Assembly: GCF_000143415.4 (NCBI RefSeq)
Contig: NW_003314268.1
Span: forward strand, 2,865,502 to 2,929,501
Reading direction: 5' to 3'
DNA from: Selaginella moellendorffii
Lineage: Eukaryota > Streptophyta > Lycopodiopsida > Selaginellales > Selaginellaceae
DNA length: 64,000 nucleotides
The notes under the pieces were generated by a model. It did no database searches. It was given only the letters and a program-made list of their open reading frames with translations, and was not told the DNA's origin. The position numbers and the translations under genes are program-made. Of this stretch, positions 30,623-42,980 are shown piece by piece (positions within the stretch are counted from its first letter, which is position 1; each line of letters starts with the position of its first letter).

Positions 30623-33600
30623 TTAGTTCCTCTCGACCCCTTCGATGCGATCCTCCACTTCGGCGTATAACTGGCGGAGCTTCTCCAAGTTCTCGTCCGA
30701 GGTCTCCCAGTAGCCGCGGCCGTTGGCTTCCAAGAATGTGGCGACGAGCTTGCGGAAGGAGTTTGGATTGGTCTCGAGCAGCCGCTTTTGCATCGCCTCG
30801 TCCTCGATGAACGTCGTGTTGGCCTCCTCGTAGACCCAGTTATCGACTTGGCCGGAGGTGGCGCTCCACCCCATGGTGTTCGTCAGCCTCTTCTCGATCT
30901 CGCGCACGCCCTCGTAGCCGCTCGACAGCATGCCTTCGTACCACTTTGGATTCAGCAGCTTGGTTCTCGCGTCCAGCCTCACGGTTTCGCCGAGAGTTCT
31001 TACCTGTTTGATCGATGAGAAGCTTGTTAGATCTTGGAAGAACAAGAAGCTAGAAACACTCCACTCTTACCTGAGCGTTTGCCGTGGTTGTGTCGGCAAT
31101 GTACGCGCTGGGCTTCTTCTTGTCGCCTCGGAGGCTCTGGACGAGTTTCGTGGGGTCCGAGTCGAAGTAGTGGCTGACGTCCGTGAGGGAGATCTCCGAC
31201 GAGTCGAGGTTCTGGAAAGTCGCGTCTGCCGTTGCCAGAGCCGCTTCGAAGATCTTGCGCTTCTCGCTCATCCCCGCGCCTGGGGTGTCGGAGTCGAAGG
31301 CGAAGGATTTCCTCGTCAGGTACATGTCCTGCAGCTGCTTTTCGTTGTCCCACGACGAGTTTTCCACCGCCAGGTTGACGTTGGAGGAGTAAGAGCCCGA
31401 GGCGTTGGAGAAGATGCGTGTTGCAGCTTCGCGAACTTCCACGCCGAGGCTCTTGGCCTGCTCCAGCACATGCTTGCGGACGAAGTTTTGCTCGGCAGGC
31501 TCGTCCAGCTCTGCGACCATCTTCACTGCTCGATCGAGCAAATTCATCTACACGAGCGAACTTTGGTCAGTGTCGAATCTCAAACAAAGAAAACTGATGA
31601 TACAACAAGGAAGAAAACTGACCTGGTTGATGAACAAGTCTCTAAACACCCCGGAGCAATTCACCACGACGTCGATCCTTGGCCTCCCTAGCTCCTCCAG
31701 CGACACAGGCTCGATCTTGTTAACACGTCCCAAGGCGTCCGGCACCGGCTTGACTCCAAGCATCCATAGAACTTGAGCAAGCGACTCTCCATAAGTCTTG
31801 ATGTTGTCCGTTCCCCACAGCACCAGAGCTATTGTCTCGGGATACTTTCCCTCGTTTTCCAGCTTCTGACGCTCCAGCAGGCGCTCCACCACGACTTTGG
31901 CGCTCTGAAGAGCAGCTATCGTCGGGATTGCTTGCGGATCCAATGCATGGATGTTTTTTCCAGTCGGAAGAACTTTCGGATTCCTGATAGGATCTCCTCC
32001 TGGACCGGGTTCCACATATCTCCCTTCTAGAGCTTGCTTAAGTCCCTGAAGTTCGTTGTCCGCCACGATGAGCTTGAGACACTCGTTGAGAAAATCGAAA
32101 AGAACCCGCAGCTTTTCCTGGTTGGCGTCCCTGAACTTCGTTTGGTATACCACCTCAAGCCACGGCTCTTTTCTTCCCATGTTGAGAAAGCCAAAGTTTC
32201 CCAGCTTGTCGAGGACATTGACGACTTGGCCGTTCTTGTTAGTTGTCTTGTTGACGTAGCAAGATATGATCTCCCGGCACGTATCAGTTATCTCCTTGAG
32301 AAGCTCCACGTCTTCTAGATTTCCCTTGTCTGCGTTCCTGTAAACGCTCTCCATATCCTTACCAACGGCCGAAGCTAGAATCCCAGGAAGACCATAGATG
32401 TTCTCGTCTGGCCTGTCCAAAGCGGCAATATTGACGAGCGTTGCCACAGCTTCTAAGGCAGTCGGAGGCTCTCCAATGACGTGCAAGCCGCAAGGCAATA
32501 GCCGGGACTCAATCTCCATGATCTTTCCGTATATTTTTCCCACCACCAAGTCCCTCTCCTCCGGGTTTAAGTCGGCTTCTTCCTCTGGCAATGCCACATC
32601 TTTGTCAAGGTTGCACTGTTTTGCCGTGCTTATGATGCTGCTAACGATCTGGTTTCCTCGGCCGCTGTCTTTGAGAGACTGATATGATGCAATGAGCTCG
32701 CTGAGCTGCTTCAGCCCCTTGTAAAGACCGGCATTCTCCGCTGGAGGCGTTAAATAGCTGATGGTGTTTGCATAGCTCCTCCGCTTGGCAATAGTGGCTT
32801 CGGAAGGATTGTTTGCTGCGTAGTAGTAAACGTTGGGAATGTTTCCGATCAAGCTGTCTGGGAAGCAGGCGTCGCTCATTCCAACTTGCTTTCCGGGCAT
32901 GAACTCGAGCGAGCCATGAGTACCAAAGTGGAGAACTGCGTCCGCTTCAAATATCCTCTCGAGAAACGTGTAGTAAGCCGCAAAACCGTGGTGAGGGCTG
33001 GCAGACTTCGCAAACAAAAGTCTCATAGGATCGCCTTCATATCCAAAAGTTGGCTGCACTCCAATAAAAACGTTTCCATATTGCTTCCCGTAGACGAGTA
33101 AGTTGGCACCATCTGAGTTTAGATTCCCTGGTGGCTTACCCCAGCTTTCTTCCAAAGATTTGGCATACGGAGTCAGCTTCTCATACTCTCGAACGCTCAT
33201 CTTGTATGCGACGTTCAGGTTGGGGCTGCTAAACTTCGCTTCTTTGTCGTGAAGAATGTCCTCGATCAGGCCCTCGGCTGTTTCTGGCAGACCATCTACG
33301 TTGTAGCCGTCCTTTTTGAGATCCGTTAGAACACTGAAGATTGAAGAGAACACGTTGAGATAAGCCGCGGTTCCCACATTTCCTTTATCTGGTGGAAAGC
33401 TGAAGACTGTGACCGCGAGTTTCTTATCTGCCTGCATGTCGTCCACGTTTTAAACGTTTTCGTGGAGATACAAAATCAACAAAAGCTTACCACACTCTTT
33501 CGCTTTAGATTGGCCCACTTAACAGCCCGGGTGCAAAGCTGCTCCACACGATGGTGTAAAGCATGCGACTTTCCTGAAAGAAACAAAGGAAAACGTTCGT

Positions 33601-35278
33601 TAGAAAACCAAATAAATCAAAGCTGAGCAGTACCTGTCCGACTGTCGCGACCAGAGAAGACAATTGGTTCCAATCCTCCGTCTAGTTCCGGCAAAGCAAC
33701 TTGAAGAGCCACCTGAATTGGATGAAGACCCAGCGTGCTTCCAAGCCATTCTTCCGTGGTTTGGAAAACAAGAGGAAGCGCCACGAGATATGGGACGTCC
33801 AGCTTTGTTAGAGCCTCCACTGCTCGAGGGTGGTCTTGACTGGCAGGCCCTCCGACCAGTGCAAATCCGGTTAGCGACACCACCGACTGAACAAGTGGCT
33901 TCTTCGAGATGGGATCGTATAAAAACCTCTCCACCGGCATGGAAAAGTCGAGTCCTCCTGCGAATATTGGCACGACTTTGGCACCTTTAGCTTCCAGTCC
34001 CATGACAACGGCTACGTAGTGACCATCATCCCCCGTTACAATGTGACTTCTCTGGAGAATAAGGCCGACTATGGGAGCATTCGGATCTTTCAGGCTGTCG
34101 CTCATGTCTCTTCTCGTCCCGTACCAGTTCAAGTACTCTTTCACGTCGTCAAACATCGTAGGAGCGAGCGGATGCCATATCCCAGTGTCCAGAAAGACTA
34201 CAGGCTCTCCATATGCTAAATCCTTCCCCTTGAGACTTGGAACGTATGACCCCGAAACCATGAGCAGCAAGTTCTCTAAATTCTCTGACGAGCCTCCTAA
34301 CCAGAACTGTAAGCTCATAAGGAACTTCCTCGCATCCTGAGCCTTGTCGGATGGCAGATACTTGAGAACTTTCGGAATTGTCCTGACCAACTTGAGCATC
34401 GACTCTTCAAATCTTCCGCCGTTTTCTTTCTTCTTCCTCCGTATCAGCTGAGCGATGGCACTTTTGCTCTGTCCCAGCTGCGACATGGCGAAGGATCCCA
34501 GCTTGTTTAGTCTCATCACCTCCGGCATTGACGGGAAGACAAGAACAGCGTCCATCCTTTCTCTTTCCTTCTCCAGCGCCTCTTTCACCTTCTGCGCGAG
34601 CTCCTCGACAAATATGAGCGATCCTATGAAAATGTTGGCGTTGGAGAGATCCTTGCAAAACATCTCGTAGTTGTCCTTGTCCCTGAGCTCCTCGACCAAG
34701 TAGCCTACCACCTCAAACTGGACGTCGTTTCTAGCTTTGTTGAGCTTCCTCACCGCCGCGGAGAGTGAGGACTGGTATTGTGCCTCAAGAACAACGTAGA
34801 CCACCTTGACAACCGTTGTGCTCGGCCTGGCTTCCGGGACGATCCTTCGCACATCGGGCCTGGTTTGAGTGAAGAGACCATTTCCCATCATTGCTGAGAT
34901 TTTCTACACACATTTTTCAAAGAACATCTAGTCAAGCTATGAAAGAAAAGAGAAGACAAAGACGCTTTACCGTGCTTTGACGCGTCGATGGAAGAATCCT
35001 TGTCGCGGCCGATAGACTTGAAAGGTCCTGTGAAAGTTTTCAAGGAAAACAATCATACTTCTAGCTCATAGCAAGAAACTCACAGCTCTGAGATGATCAT
35101 CGAGGTCATTGTAATATCTAAGTCCTTCGTATCCAGCTCCTACTGCACCAATCAATCCAGCATTCTCAGCTTCCATGGAACAAAATGACTGCTAAGAGAG
35201 ATTACCTCTGCCTCGAGAGTGAGAATGCACTGACAAAATTCCTAGCGAAGACGCTGCCGCGCAAAGCGAAGACGCCAT
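30623..35278 (-). CDS. CHLH: magnesium chelatase subunit H (plastid)
   Basis: Large subunit that binds protoporphyrin IX and works with CHLI and CHLD to insert Mg, the first committed step to chlorophyll in the plastid; also known as GUN5. About 1,400 residues in about eight exons. The start at 35278 ([16 protein letters not shown]) gives a Ser/Ala-rich transit peptide. A short exon with [18 protein letters not shown] and one with [16 protein letters not shown] follow. Long exons then carry the conserved CobN/Mg-chelatase blocks ([90 protein letters not shown]). The C-terminus ends IEGVERN. It is head-to-head with the MIOX gene, 545 bp apart. Confidence 0.95.
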
Positions 35279-35823
35279 GAATGACGATCTCGATCGATTC
35301 CCTAGCCCGCGATCGAGATCCCCGATCGAAATATCACAATGCAGGAAGATTCATGGCCCCCGGAGCTCCCAAAACCTCGATCGCTTGACGCTCCCGCTCA
35401 ACCGGCCCGTTAAAACCTAGCTCCAACCCCCAGACATGGTCATACGACTTCCACGTGTCACGGGAGCTCGTGAGCCACAAGCCATGATCGTGTGGTGATA
35501 AGGTAGGCGAGCTGTGATTGGCCGTCCCGGATTCGAGCATTGTGCGCCAAGGGCGATGGTATCAAACCAAGAAGATCCTCTTGCTAAATAACAAAATATC
35601 TGCATCTCACGAAAGTAAAGTATCCTTTGGTAAAGTATATGCCTATTTTTAAACGCGTCATGTCTATCCTCTGAGTCAGCATGCCACGCCGGCTGACCAG
35701 TCAAAGTTGGCACATCCAAGGCGAATATTTTTGTCCGGGGAAGAACTCTAACGCGGTCTTTAGGTTTTCCTATTTCTTGTGGTTTGATCGATCGATCTAG
35801 GCGGGAGGAGCGACGGCGCGAGG
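35279..35823. promoter_or_regulatory. shared upstream region of CHLH and MIOX
   Basis: 545 bp between two start codons on opposite strands. Several gatcgatc clusters and a cacgtg-containing segment (acttccacgtgtcacgg, near 35450; G-box-like) are visible. A G-box would fit light regulation of CHLH, but this is inference. Confidence 0.45.
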
Positions 35824-37522
35824 ATGGGAGTGGACGCGATACCGGCATTGATCGATCCGTCGCGCAGGAGCTGGGACGATCCAGCTCCCGACGACGCGGA
35901 GATCGCCAAGGGTATGATCGGATCCATGCAAGCATTTGAGAAGCCTGGAGCGAACGCGTTTGGGCACGAGTTCCGGTAATAATAACTTTCCTTTTAGTTT
36001 TGTTTTAGCTCGATCTCTCTCGCTCCACTGATGTGTGTTTGTGATCTTGGAAGGGAGTATAACAAAGAAAGCGAGCGGAGTTCTGGAGTGGAGAGTTTCT
36101 ATAAGATCAACCACACGAATCAAACATATGACTTCGTAAGGGTCATCGTAGCAAATCCTGCTTGTCACTGACGAGCATTGTATATATCTTGTTCTCTTCC
36201 ATTCCTGCAGGCAATGGAGATGAGGAAGAAACACCTTGTTCTTGACAAGGCCGTGATGGGCATCTGGGAATGCTGCGAGCTTCTCAACGAGTACGTCGAC
36301 GAGAGCGATCCGGATCTGGACGAGCCCCAAATCGAGCATCTCTTGCAAACAGCGGAAGCTATTCGCAAGGATCATCCAAACGAGGACTGGTTCCATTTAA
36401 CTGGCCTCATTCACGGTAAAAAATAGATAGATATGATCTCTTGACACGCAGCTTTTCTTGACTATTCTTCTTCGTCGTGTTGTTTCTAAATTTTTTTATC
36501 CTGGCAGACCTTGGCAAGGTGTTGCTGCACCCCAAGTTTGGCGAAGAACCGCAGTGGGCTGTCGTGGGTTCGTGCTTGTAAACTAGCGAGCGTACTCACA
36601 ATTTCTTTTATCTCTCAGGTGATACATTCCCGCTAGGATGCCCGTTTAGCAAATCGATCGTGCACTCGGAGGTGAGTAGCTCTTTTATTTTAGATCTCGA
36701 TTGAGCAAGCAAGGAAAGGAAGAAAGAAGAAAAACAAATCTCGGAGAAAGTTCTCACCTTTTTGAACAGTTTTTTGACAGAAACCCAGATTCTCGTGACC
36801 CCAGGTTTAACACCGGCAATGGCGTGTACGAGCTAGGCTGTGGACTTGACAAGATAGTCATGTCATGGGGCCACGACGAGTATCTGTATCAGGTGTGGTA
36901 AACTTTGCTTTTCTCGTGATGCTCGTCCTTGTTCTTACTGTTTAGTTATACAACACTTAAACGAGCTTTAACTTTGTAGGTGCTCAAGCGAAACGATTGT
37001 AATTTGCCTCCACAAGCTCTTTTTATCATTCGGTACCACTCCTTCTACGGTAATATTGTATTGCCTGCGCACGAGAATCTTTCCAGAAGTTTGTTGATGT
37101 GGAGCATTCGCATAGTTGTTTCACTTGTGCTTTGTTTTGTTGTCGCCTTACAATTTATGTTTCCGTGCAGCTTTGCATCGAGCTGGAGATTACAAGCAGT
37201 TTATGGACGACTTCGATCGCGAGATGTACCCGTGGCTCGAAGAGTTCAAGTAAGCAAAGAGAGAGCTTAGATTGCTAGTCTCTGGTTAGCGGCTTAAGCT
37301 GCGAAAACCCTACTGACAAATCCCTGTTCTGTCGTTTGCAGCAAGTATGACCTTTACAGCAAGAGCAAAGTCAGAGTCGATGTGGAAGCCGCAAAACCAT
37401 ATTACCTCTCACTCATTGACAAGGTGAGTTCTAAGTTCTCTCTTTGTTCTATCAAGAACACTCAAAATGGGATCTTGATCTCTTCTTGGCAGTATTTCCC
37501 AAACAAAGCGATCAAATGGTGA
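35824..37522 (+). CDS. MIOX: inositol oxygenase
   Basis: Cleaves myo-inositol to D-glucuronate with O2 in the cytosol, feeding UDP-glucuronate for cell walls. About 300 residues in eight or nine exons with short introns. Family blocks: [30 protein letters not shown], the HD-domain iron site HLTGLIHDLGK (in the form [15 protein letters not shown]), [25 protein letters not shown] with its iron-binding His-Asp, and [14 protein letters not shown] with further iron ligands. The C-terminus FPNKAIKW is the normal family end, with the stop at 37520. All metal-binding His and Asp positions I can place are present. Confidence 0.95.
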
Positions 37523-38185
37523 GACGAAACCTGGCACGAAACCATTTATTGGTATTTCGTACAGATCGCAATAAAAGCGACAAAGCCGCGGAAAAAGGCC
37601 AAGGAAAGCATCTTTACTCGATTGGAGGCATCGGATCCCGTTTGTCGTTTAGCAACATATTGAATTGATCACGTTTCTCTATTGGAAACTTCATACAGTA
37701 AGAAAAAAAAGAAAAGAAAAACCTTTTTTTTTCATCTCTTTCTCACTCTCTGTTATTTCTCATACTAGGTAGTTTAGAAGGGAAAAAAAAACAAGAGAAC
37801 AAAGAGCTAGAGTCTCTCAAAAAGCCTGCACAAGGAGTTCTTCTATAGAAGGACAGTGGTTAAAAGAGCAGGACTACCAAAGCACCCACCTATATACAAA
37901 TGGCTCACTGTTTTTGGATGGAAGATGATATATAAGTTTATGTTGCAAGATAATAGATAGTGTTGTGTTCCCGAAAAGTTGTGAAGGAAGCAAAGATCAT
38001 TGCTGGCTCTTGTTATTTTTAATCCTCCTGCCACTCATTCTAGCTCGCTTGAGATCTCGATTCGTTCTTCCAGCTTCACAGGGAAAGAGCTGAGAGGTGT
38101 TCCTGTAGAACGCGACTTGATGGATCAGCACAGCTTTGAAAGGATTGATGTTGTGGAAGAGAAAAAAGGAGGTACCTCTCAGGAG
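37523..38185. other. intergenic region between convergent MIOX and GATA genes
   Basis: Contains the 3' UTRs of both genes and AT-rich stretches with A and T homopolymers near 37700-37800. No conserved frame or RNA gene is seen. Confidence 0.4.
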
Positions 38186-39183
38186 CTACGCGTTGACGAG
38201 GCCGCAAGCCAGAGCCATGAGAAGTGCCGCGCCTTCTTCCTCGTCCTTGGTTTGATGAGATTTCCTAAACGTGTTGAATCTAGCGGACCTGCTGCCCCAC
38301 TTTGGAGTGTGGAAGCCCGAGGGGAGCGACCGCCTTGTGCACACTCGCCGTGGCACCGGAGCCTGCCGGGACGAGCACTGCTGCTTAAACACCACCTGGC
38401 TGCTGCTACACGAGGCCTTCTCCTCCACGGCCTCGCGCTTCTCCCCGCGGACGACGAGCCGGCTCCTCCTGTGGCCGTGTGAGCGCTCGGTCTCCTCCAC
38501 TGCCTCGGCCTTACGCTTCGGAGACTTTGTCGACAGCTTCTGTGGCTGCTCGTGTGGATCGCTGCTGTTCGAGGTGCGTTTAGTGCTGCCAACCTTCTTG
38601 TAACGAATGCCGCATGCATTGCAAAGAGACTGCACCCAAAGAGGAGAGAGCCCAAGGTTAGAGATCTCTACACCGAATGGAAGAACGTAAAGGATAAAAG
38701 GAAAGTATTTAAGTACCTTGGGACCACAAGGCCCATTTCTCCAGAGTGGAGTCTTGGTCGCTCCACACTGCGTACAACTCCTGGACGGACTGGTTGCACC
38801 AGGGGACATCTCAGACGAGGAAGCTGCGCCATCCGATGCGTGATTGCGAGGTGGAGAATGTGAAGTGATCACCGCCAGCCGTCCACACAGGCTTTTGCCG
38901 TCTAAAAGCTCTGATTTTCTTTCGAGCTTGGGCTTGATCCACTCCTCATCGGATCTCTCGCCGAGCTTCGCAATCTCGACTTTCGAGTCATTATCTTCAT
39001 CCATTGATGAATACTCGGACTCAATGAGGTGCTTAACCTGAAGTTTAGCCATACAAAAATACAGTAAGAAAAAGGAAAGCAAACGTAGAGGCTCAGCCTA
39101 GAATGAGAGGAAAAACCAACCTTTTTCATAGTTCCTGGGAAATCCCCCGCGGTAGTACTAGACGTGACGCTAACCTTCTCCAT
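38186..39183 (-). CDS. LLM-domain B-class GATA transcription factor
   Basis: Three exons, about 277 residues. Exon 1 is short (MEKVSVTSS to MKK). The class-IV zinc finger spans exons 2 and 3: CTQCGATKTPLWRNGPCGPK joined to SLCNACGIRYKK, giving CX2CX18CX2C. A basic tail with KRKAEAVEE and RSRLVVRGEK follows. The C-terminus has AALLMALACG, the Leu-Leu-Met element that defines the GNC/GNL-type B-GATA group. In Arabidopsis this group promotes greening, acts downstream of light and hormones, and raises chlorophyll-pathway transcripts. Nuclear. The N-terminal acidic half (KHLIESEYSSMDEDND) is unconserved. The start is the first Met with a good splice at KK|gttggt. Confidence 0.85.
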
Positions 39184-40110
39184 GGTTGAGATACGAGCTA
39201 CTTCACTTTCACAGATCCCTACTAAGATCCCCAGATCTTAAGCTGATCTCTTGGCACCAGGCCTGCAGATCGTCATTGCAATGAAAACCGCATCATTTCC
39301 ACCTTAATGCAAGGCTTAAGATCCCCAGGGAAAGAACCCGGTTGATGCCGCTAAACTGTAGAACTCACTAGCCTGTAATCGTGACAAGAGCGTCGCATTT
39401 GGATCGATCTCTGCTCCAGTCGGCCAGCCACGAGGACCCAGAAGGGCTTTTGCGCATCCTGGAAACACCATCAAAGCATCTTCTTTAGCGTAAGAGAAAG
39501 ATCGGCGATCTTTGCCTAGAAAGACCCAAGATCCACAAACTAAACCCAAACAGACAATCCCAGGCAGCCCAGGCACCCAAGATCTCCCGATCTTTGAGAT
39601 CGACGATCCAAGGAGGCAGAAAGAATGCAGGTTCGCACACAAAACGATGACCTACAAGGCCAAGCAGTGCCAAGACCGCGCAAGATCGGCGATCTGATCA
39701 CCCAGGAATGCATAATCCCGCAATCGCAATCATCCGGCACAGATCACACGGCAGATCGGCAAGCAGGCATCACATAGATCTGATCCGAGACTGACCTGCA
39801 GCTCAATGTAAACCCTCCCGGCGCCCAATCCCTGATCCGCCACAGATCGCACAAGAAATGCTCCAATTCCTGCCGCTCCACGCCCAGGGCAAGCCGTGCG
39901 AGGCCTAATCGGCGCCAAATTCTGGGCGCCCCAGCCGGCGATCCCGCAGAAGAAACGACCCCGCCGCCTGATCTAGCCCTGGATCGCCACAAAGAGGATC
40001 CGAATTCCACACGCGCCGATCGGGCAACGGGCCAGTGCCAATGAATCGAACGAGATCTTTGGCGCCGAGACGATGGAGAAAGAAGAAGAAATGAGAAAAG
40101 AGGGCAATGC
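39184..40110 (-). other. long 5' leader of the GATA gene, probably with an intron
   Basis: About 930 bp of upstream sequence. On the minus strand a GC-rich block (about 39800-40110) ends in a good donor, gagctgcag|gtcagt, and an acceptor tttccag lies near 39462, so a 5'-UTR intron of about 340 nt is likely. That is far larger than the introns of the neighbours. Minus-strand frames here (for example 39744-40136) look like upstream frames or chance. Confidence 0.45.
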
Positions 40111-40136
40111 AACACAGCATTCAAGGCGGCAAACAA

Positions 40137-40869
40137 AGGCCCTACGGCTGGGCGCTTGAGGCAATCCAGACCGTCGAGTTTCCGCGCTACAAATCACCGC
40201 CGCCGTCGATCGCCCAGGCCACCTCGATGTCGTTGATCCCTACCAAGCTGGCTTCATCGGGCCCGTTATCTTGGCGCGGCCATCTCGCGCCGTTGGATCT
40301 CGAGACGTCGATGTCGTATCCAACGGTGGGTTACGCGCATCCGCAGATCTCCAGCCGTCGGCGTTTTATGGAATCCCAACCGTTCAGATACCTCGACACG
40401 CGGACACAGCCGATGTGCGCCACGTTTGCAAGTTCTCGGTCGTCAATTGTGGTGCTTGTTGATCGATCGATGTGTTCTACCTGACCGGTGTGTGCTTTGA
40501 TCGATCCGAAATGAAAGAAGTTAAAGATTTTTCTTGGATGTCCCAAACAAAAGGAGGTTTAATCCGAGTAGAATAACTTGCGAGAAGAGCTCGAAGTTTG
40601 AGAATGATCAGAGACGAGAAAAACACGTCGTCTTTGAATTTATGTCAACTTTGAAAAAAAACTTTTGCTTAAAATCTGGGAACTGGAGTTAATCCTCTCA
40701 ATGCATATTCTTCTACCGTACACTACTTTTGGATATTTTTCTTTGTACACGTTATGTAATCGACTGTTGATTGATGCGTTCTACTTGACCGGCGTGCTTG
40801 ATCGATCCTGGAAGAGGAAAAAAGGAGATTACAAGCTAGCGTGCAATTCTTCGCGAGAAGACGAGTTTC
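40137..40869. other. intergenic region with a diverged direct repeat
   Basis: Two related segments at about 40455-40590 and 40763-40870 share gttctacctgaccgg/gttctacttgaccgg and flanking gatcgatcc, about 300 bp apart. No gene was recognised; the region lies between the GATA promoter and the end of the DnaJ gene. Confidence 0.45.
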
Positions 40870-42790
40870 TCAGGAGATCAATGGCTCTTTCTTCACATTT
40901 TGGAACTGCACTTCGCCGTTGAGAGCCTCGCTCACAAAGTTCTCGATTGCAGCTGACGTGAATGGGCCTGTGTGAGTAGCAAACCTCTTCTTTCGAAACT
41001 TGAAAGCCACCAATGCCGGATCTTGCTTCTCTAGCCTCTTGTCTCCAAATGCCTTCACGAATTTGGCCTGAGAAGCACCGTCCACGTACACGTACGAGAC
41101 AGCGACCGAGGAAGATCTAGTAGCGGGCTGGATGTTCTTCCGAGAAACCTGCGAAACAAAGGAACTTTAGTCCTGTGAAAGCTCTCAATCGCGGACAACA
41201 CAAACCTCAAGCAGAATCTTTTTCGCCTTCTCCTCTGCGGATTTGGATCTCGTGACCGCGATGACACAAAGTGCGCTTTCGGAGCATAATCTGGAGAAGT
41301 TTTCCTTGGTCAGCTTCGAATGGCCGTCACTGGACTTGGTCTCGCGTTTCTCCCTGCGAACGTGTCTGTTTTTGGTCTCTAGATCTTTGAGGAGCCCTTT
41401 CAAGTCATCTAGTTTGATGTTCGGGCCTTGGGATAGAATGGTTGCGTCCGAATTTGCCAGAACACCGACCACCGCCGGAAGTTTTGTCACTTTGAACTTT
41501 CTTGCCAGCGTGTCGGATATATCCTGTACCTGTGGGAGGACGTAAAAACTGTTTTTAGAACCACGAAACGCAACTATCTCTTGCCTTTTTCTCGAAAAAT
41601 ACTACGCGCTGATGGAAGATTCCGCTCAAGGCTCTCCACATTGCCGGGGTCTCTTTTTTCTTCGTCAAAAGCACGGCTCTGGGAAGGTTGTCGTCTTTCT
41701 CGAAAATGTCCTCCTCATCCCCAATTATCCTTGTCGAAAGTCTGGGAAGGAACTCCACACTATAGGCCTCAAGTGCCTTCACTTTCCAATCACCCGTGTA
41801 CTCAACCAAGGATCTTTTCCTGGATGGCACCCACGGACAAATGTAAAGTTTAGGCTCTTTGAGTACCGAAACGCGCTGTTGCTTGCAAAGGAGCTGGTTA
41901 CTCTGGCAGTTTATGATTCCTACCTGCATCAAAACATTCGTCAAAGGGAGAAAACAAAAACGAAACGTAAGAGAAAGAAACTACACGTACCTTGATAACC
42001 CCGTTCATGTGCTTGGCAAACTCTTCAAGGATACGAGTTCTTTGGTCGAGCGCTGTTGATGAAACGAAGAGCAGCAGCCAGGTTTCCGAGTCATTGAGGA
42101 CTTGTCTCGTGAACTCTGCCGAACTTAACTGCTGTAGCTGCGATCCAAACTCGGGGCCCGGATTCGAGTTCTTAAAAAATCCCCCAAACATGTCGTCCAT
42201 GTAGCTCCCAAAGCCACCAAAGTTAAAGCCGTCAAAACTGAATCCATTCGGTCCATCGGAGTGGAACGTATAGCGCTGCTGGTATTCATGCTGAGCATTG
42301 CCATACTGGTGCTGTTGTTGTTGAAAATCTCTCTGGAAAGGATCACCACCGCCACCGCCGAAGCCACCGCCGCCGCCGCCGCCGCCGCCAAAACCTCCTC
42401 CCGGCGGTGACTCTCCATAGAGATCATACTCCTTGCGCTTCTTCTCGTCACTAAGAATCTCGTAAGCTACACCCTCGTTAGAACGCACTCCCTTGAAAGA
42501 AAAAACACAGGATGACGCTTACCATTGCTTATCTCGGAGAATTTGTCTTGCGCGTTCTTCGCCTTGTTCTTGTCCGGGTGATATTGGAGCGAGAGCTTGT
42601 GGTAAGCCTTCTTGATTGCGCGCTGATCAGCATTCTTGTCCACGCCGAGAATCTGACGAGAAGAATGAAATTTCTAGCAGCAAATTCTTCAGGACTGTGC
42701 GAGTACCTTGTAGAGATCCTTGCTCTCCGCAGGAATCGAGAAGATCAGCAGCACGGAAACTAGAACGACCGTGATCGGCGATCGTAGCAT
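40870..42790 (-). CDS. ER-type DnaJ protein with thioredoxin-like region (DNAJC16-like)
   Basis: Starts with a signal peptide ([20 protein letters not shown]), then a J domain: [33 protein letters not shown] with the HPD triad that stimulates Hsp70. A Gly/Phe-rich linker follows (a run of Gly codons at about 42350-42405), then a long region with thioredoxin-fold features and no CXXC active site. About 560 residues in about seven exons. The layout matches plant DnaJ-thioredoxin proteins related to animal DNAJC16. A secretory-pathway location is inferred from the signal peptide; no HDEL or KDEL ends it (KKEPLIS). Start codon 190 bp from that of NUP205 on the other strand. Confidence 0.85.
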
Positions 42791-42980
42791 GCTTCCAGCC
42801 AGAAACCCTACAATCTGGAATTTTCCAGTGGAGTTTTAAGGTTGCGTGGCTTAAGAGCTCTTGGCCGTCGATAATACCCCCGTGGAAAGATCTGAACCGT
42901 CCAATTGATATAGTAGCCAAAGCTCCTGGTTTTCGAAGCTCTCTTTCCCTCACTATGTTCTAGGGATTACTTTCGACGCA
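42791..42980. promoter_or_regulatory. compact bidirectional promoter, DnaJ and NUP205
   Basis: 190 bp between opposite start codons must hold both promoters and 5' UTRs. An aaaccctac element (telobox-like) lies near 42804. No TATA box is evident. Confidence 0.5.

Noticed and set aside
30930-31691. 253-codon plus-strand frame
   Set aside because: Antisense to CHLH coding exons; no domain.
38000-38482. 160-codon plus-strand frame
   Set aside because: Opposite the GATA last exon; starts in its 3' UTR and has no family features.
39744-40136. 130-codon minus-strand frame in the GATA leader
   Set aside because: Arg/Ser-rich composition from GC-rich leader DNA; it crosses a likely 5'-UTR splice donor.
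42345-42410. possible trinucleotide-repeat array or CRISPR-like repeat
   Set aside because: It is a run of Gly codons in the DnaJ Gly/Phe linker. No CRISPR array exists in the window, as expected for a plant nucleus.
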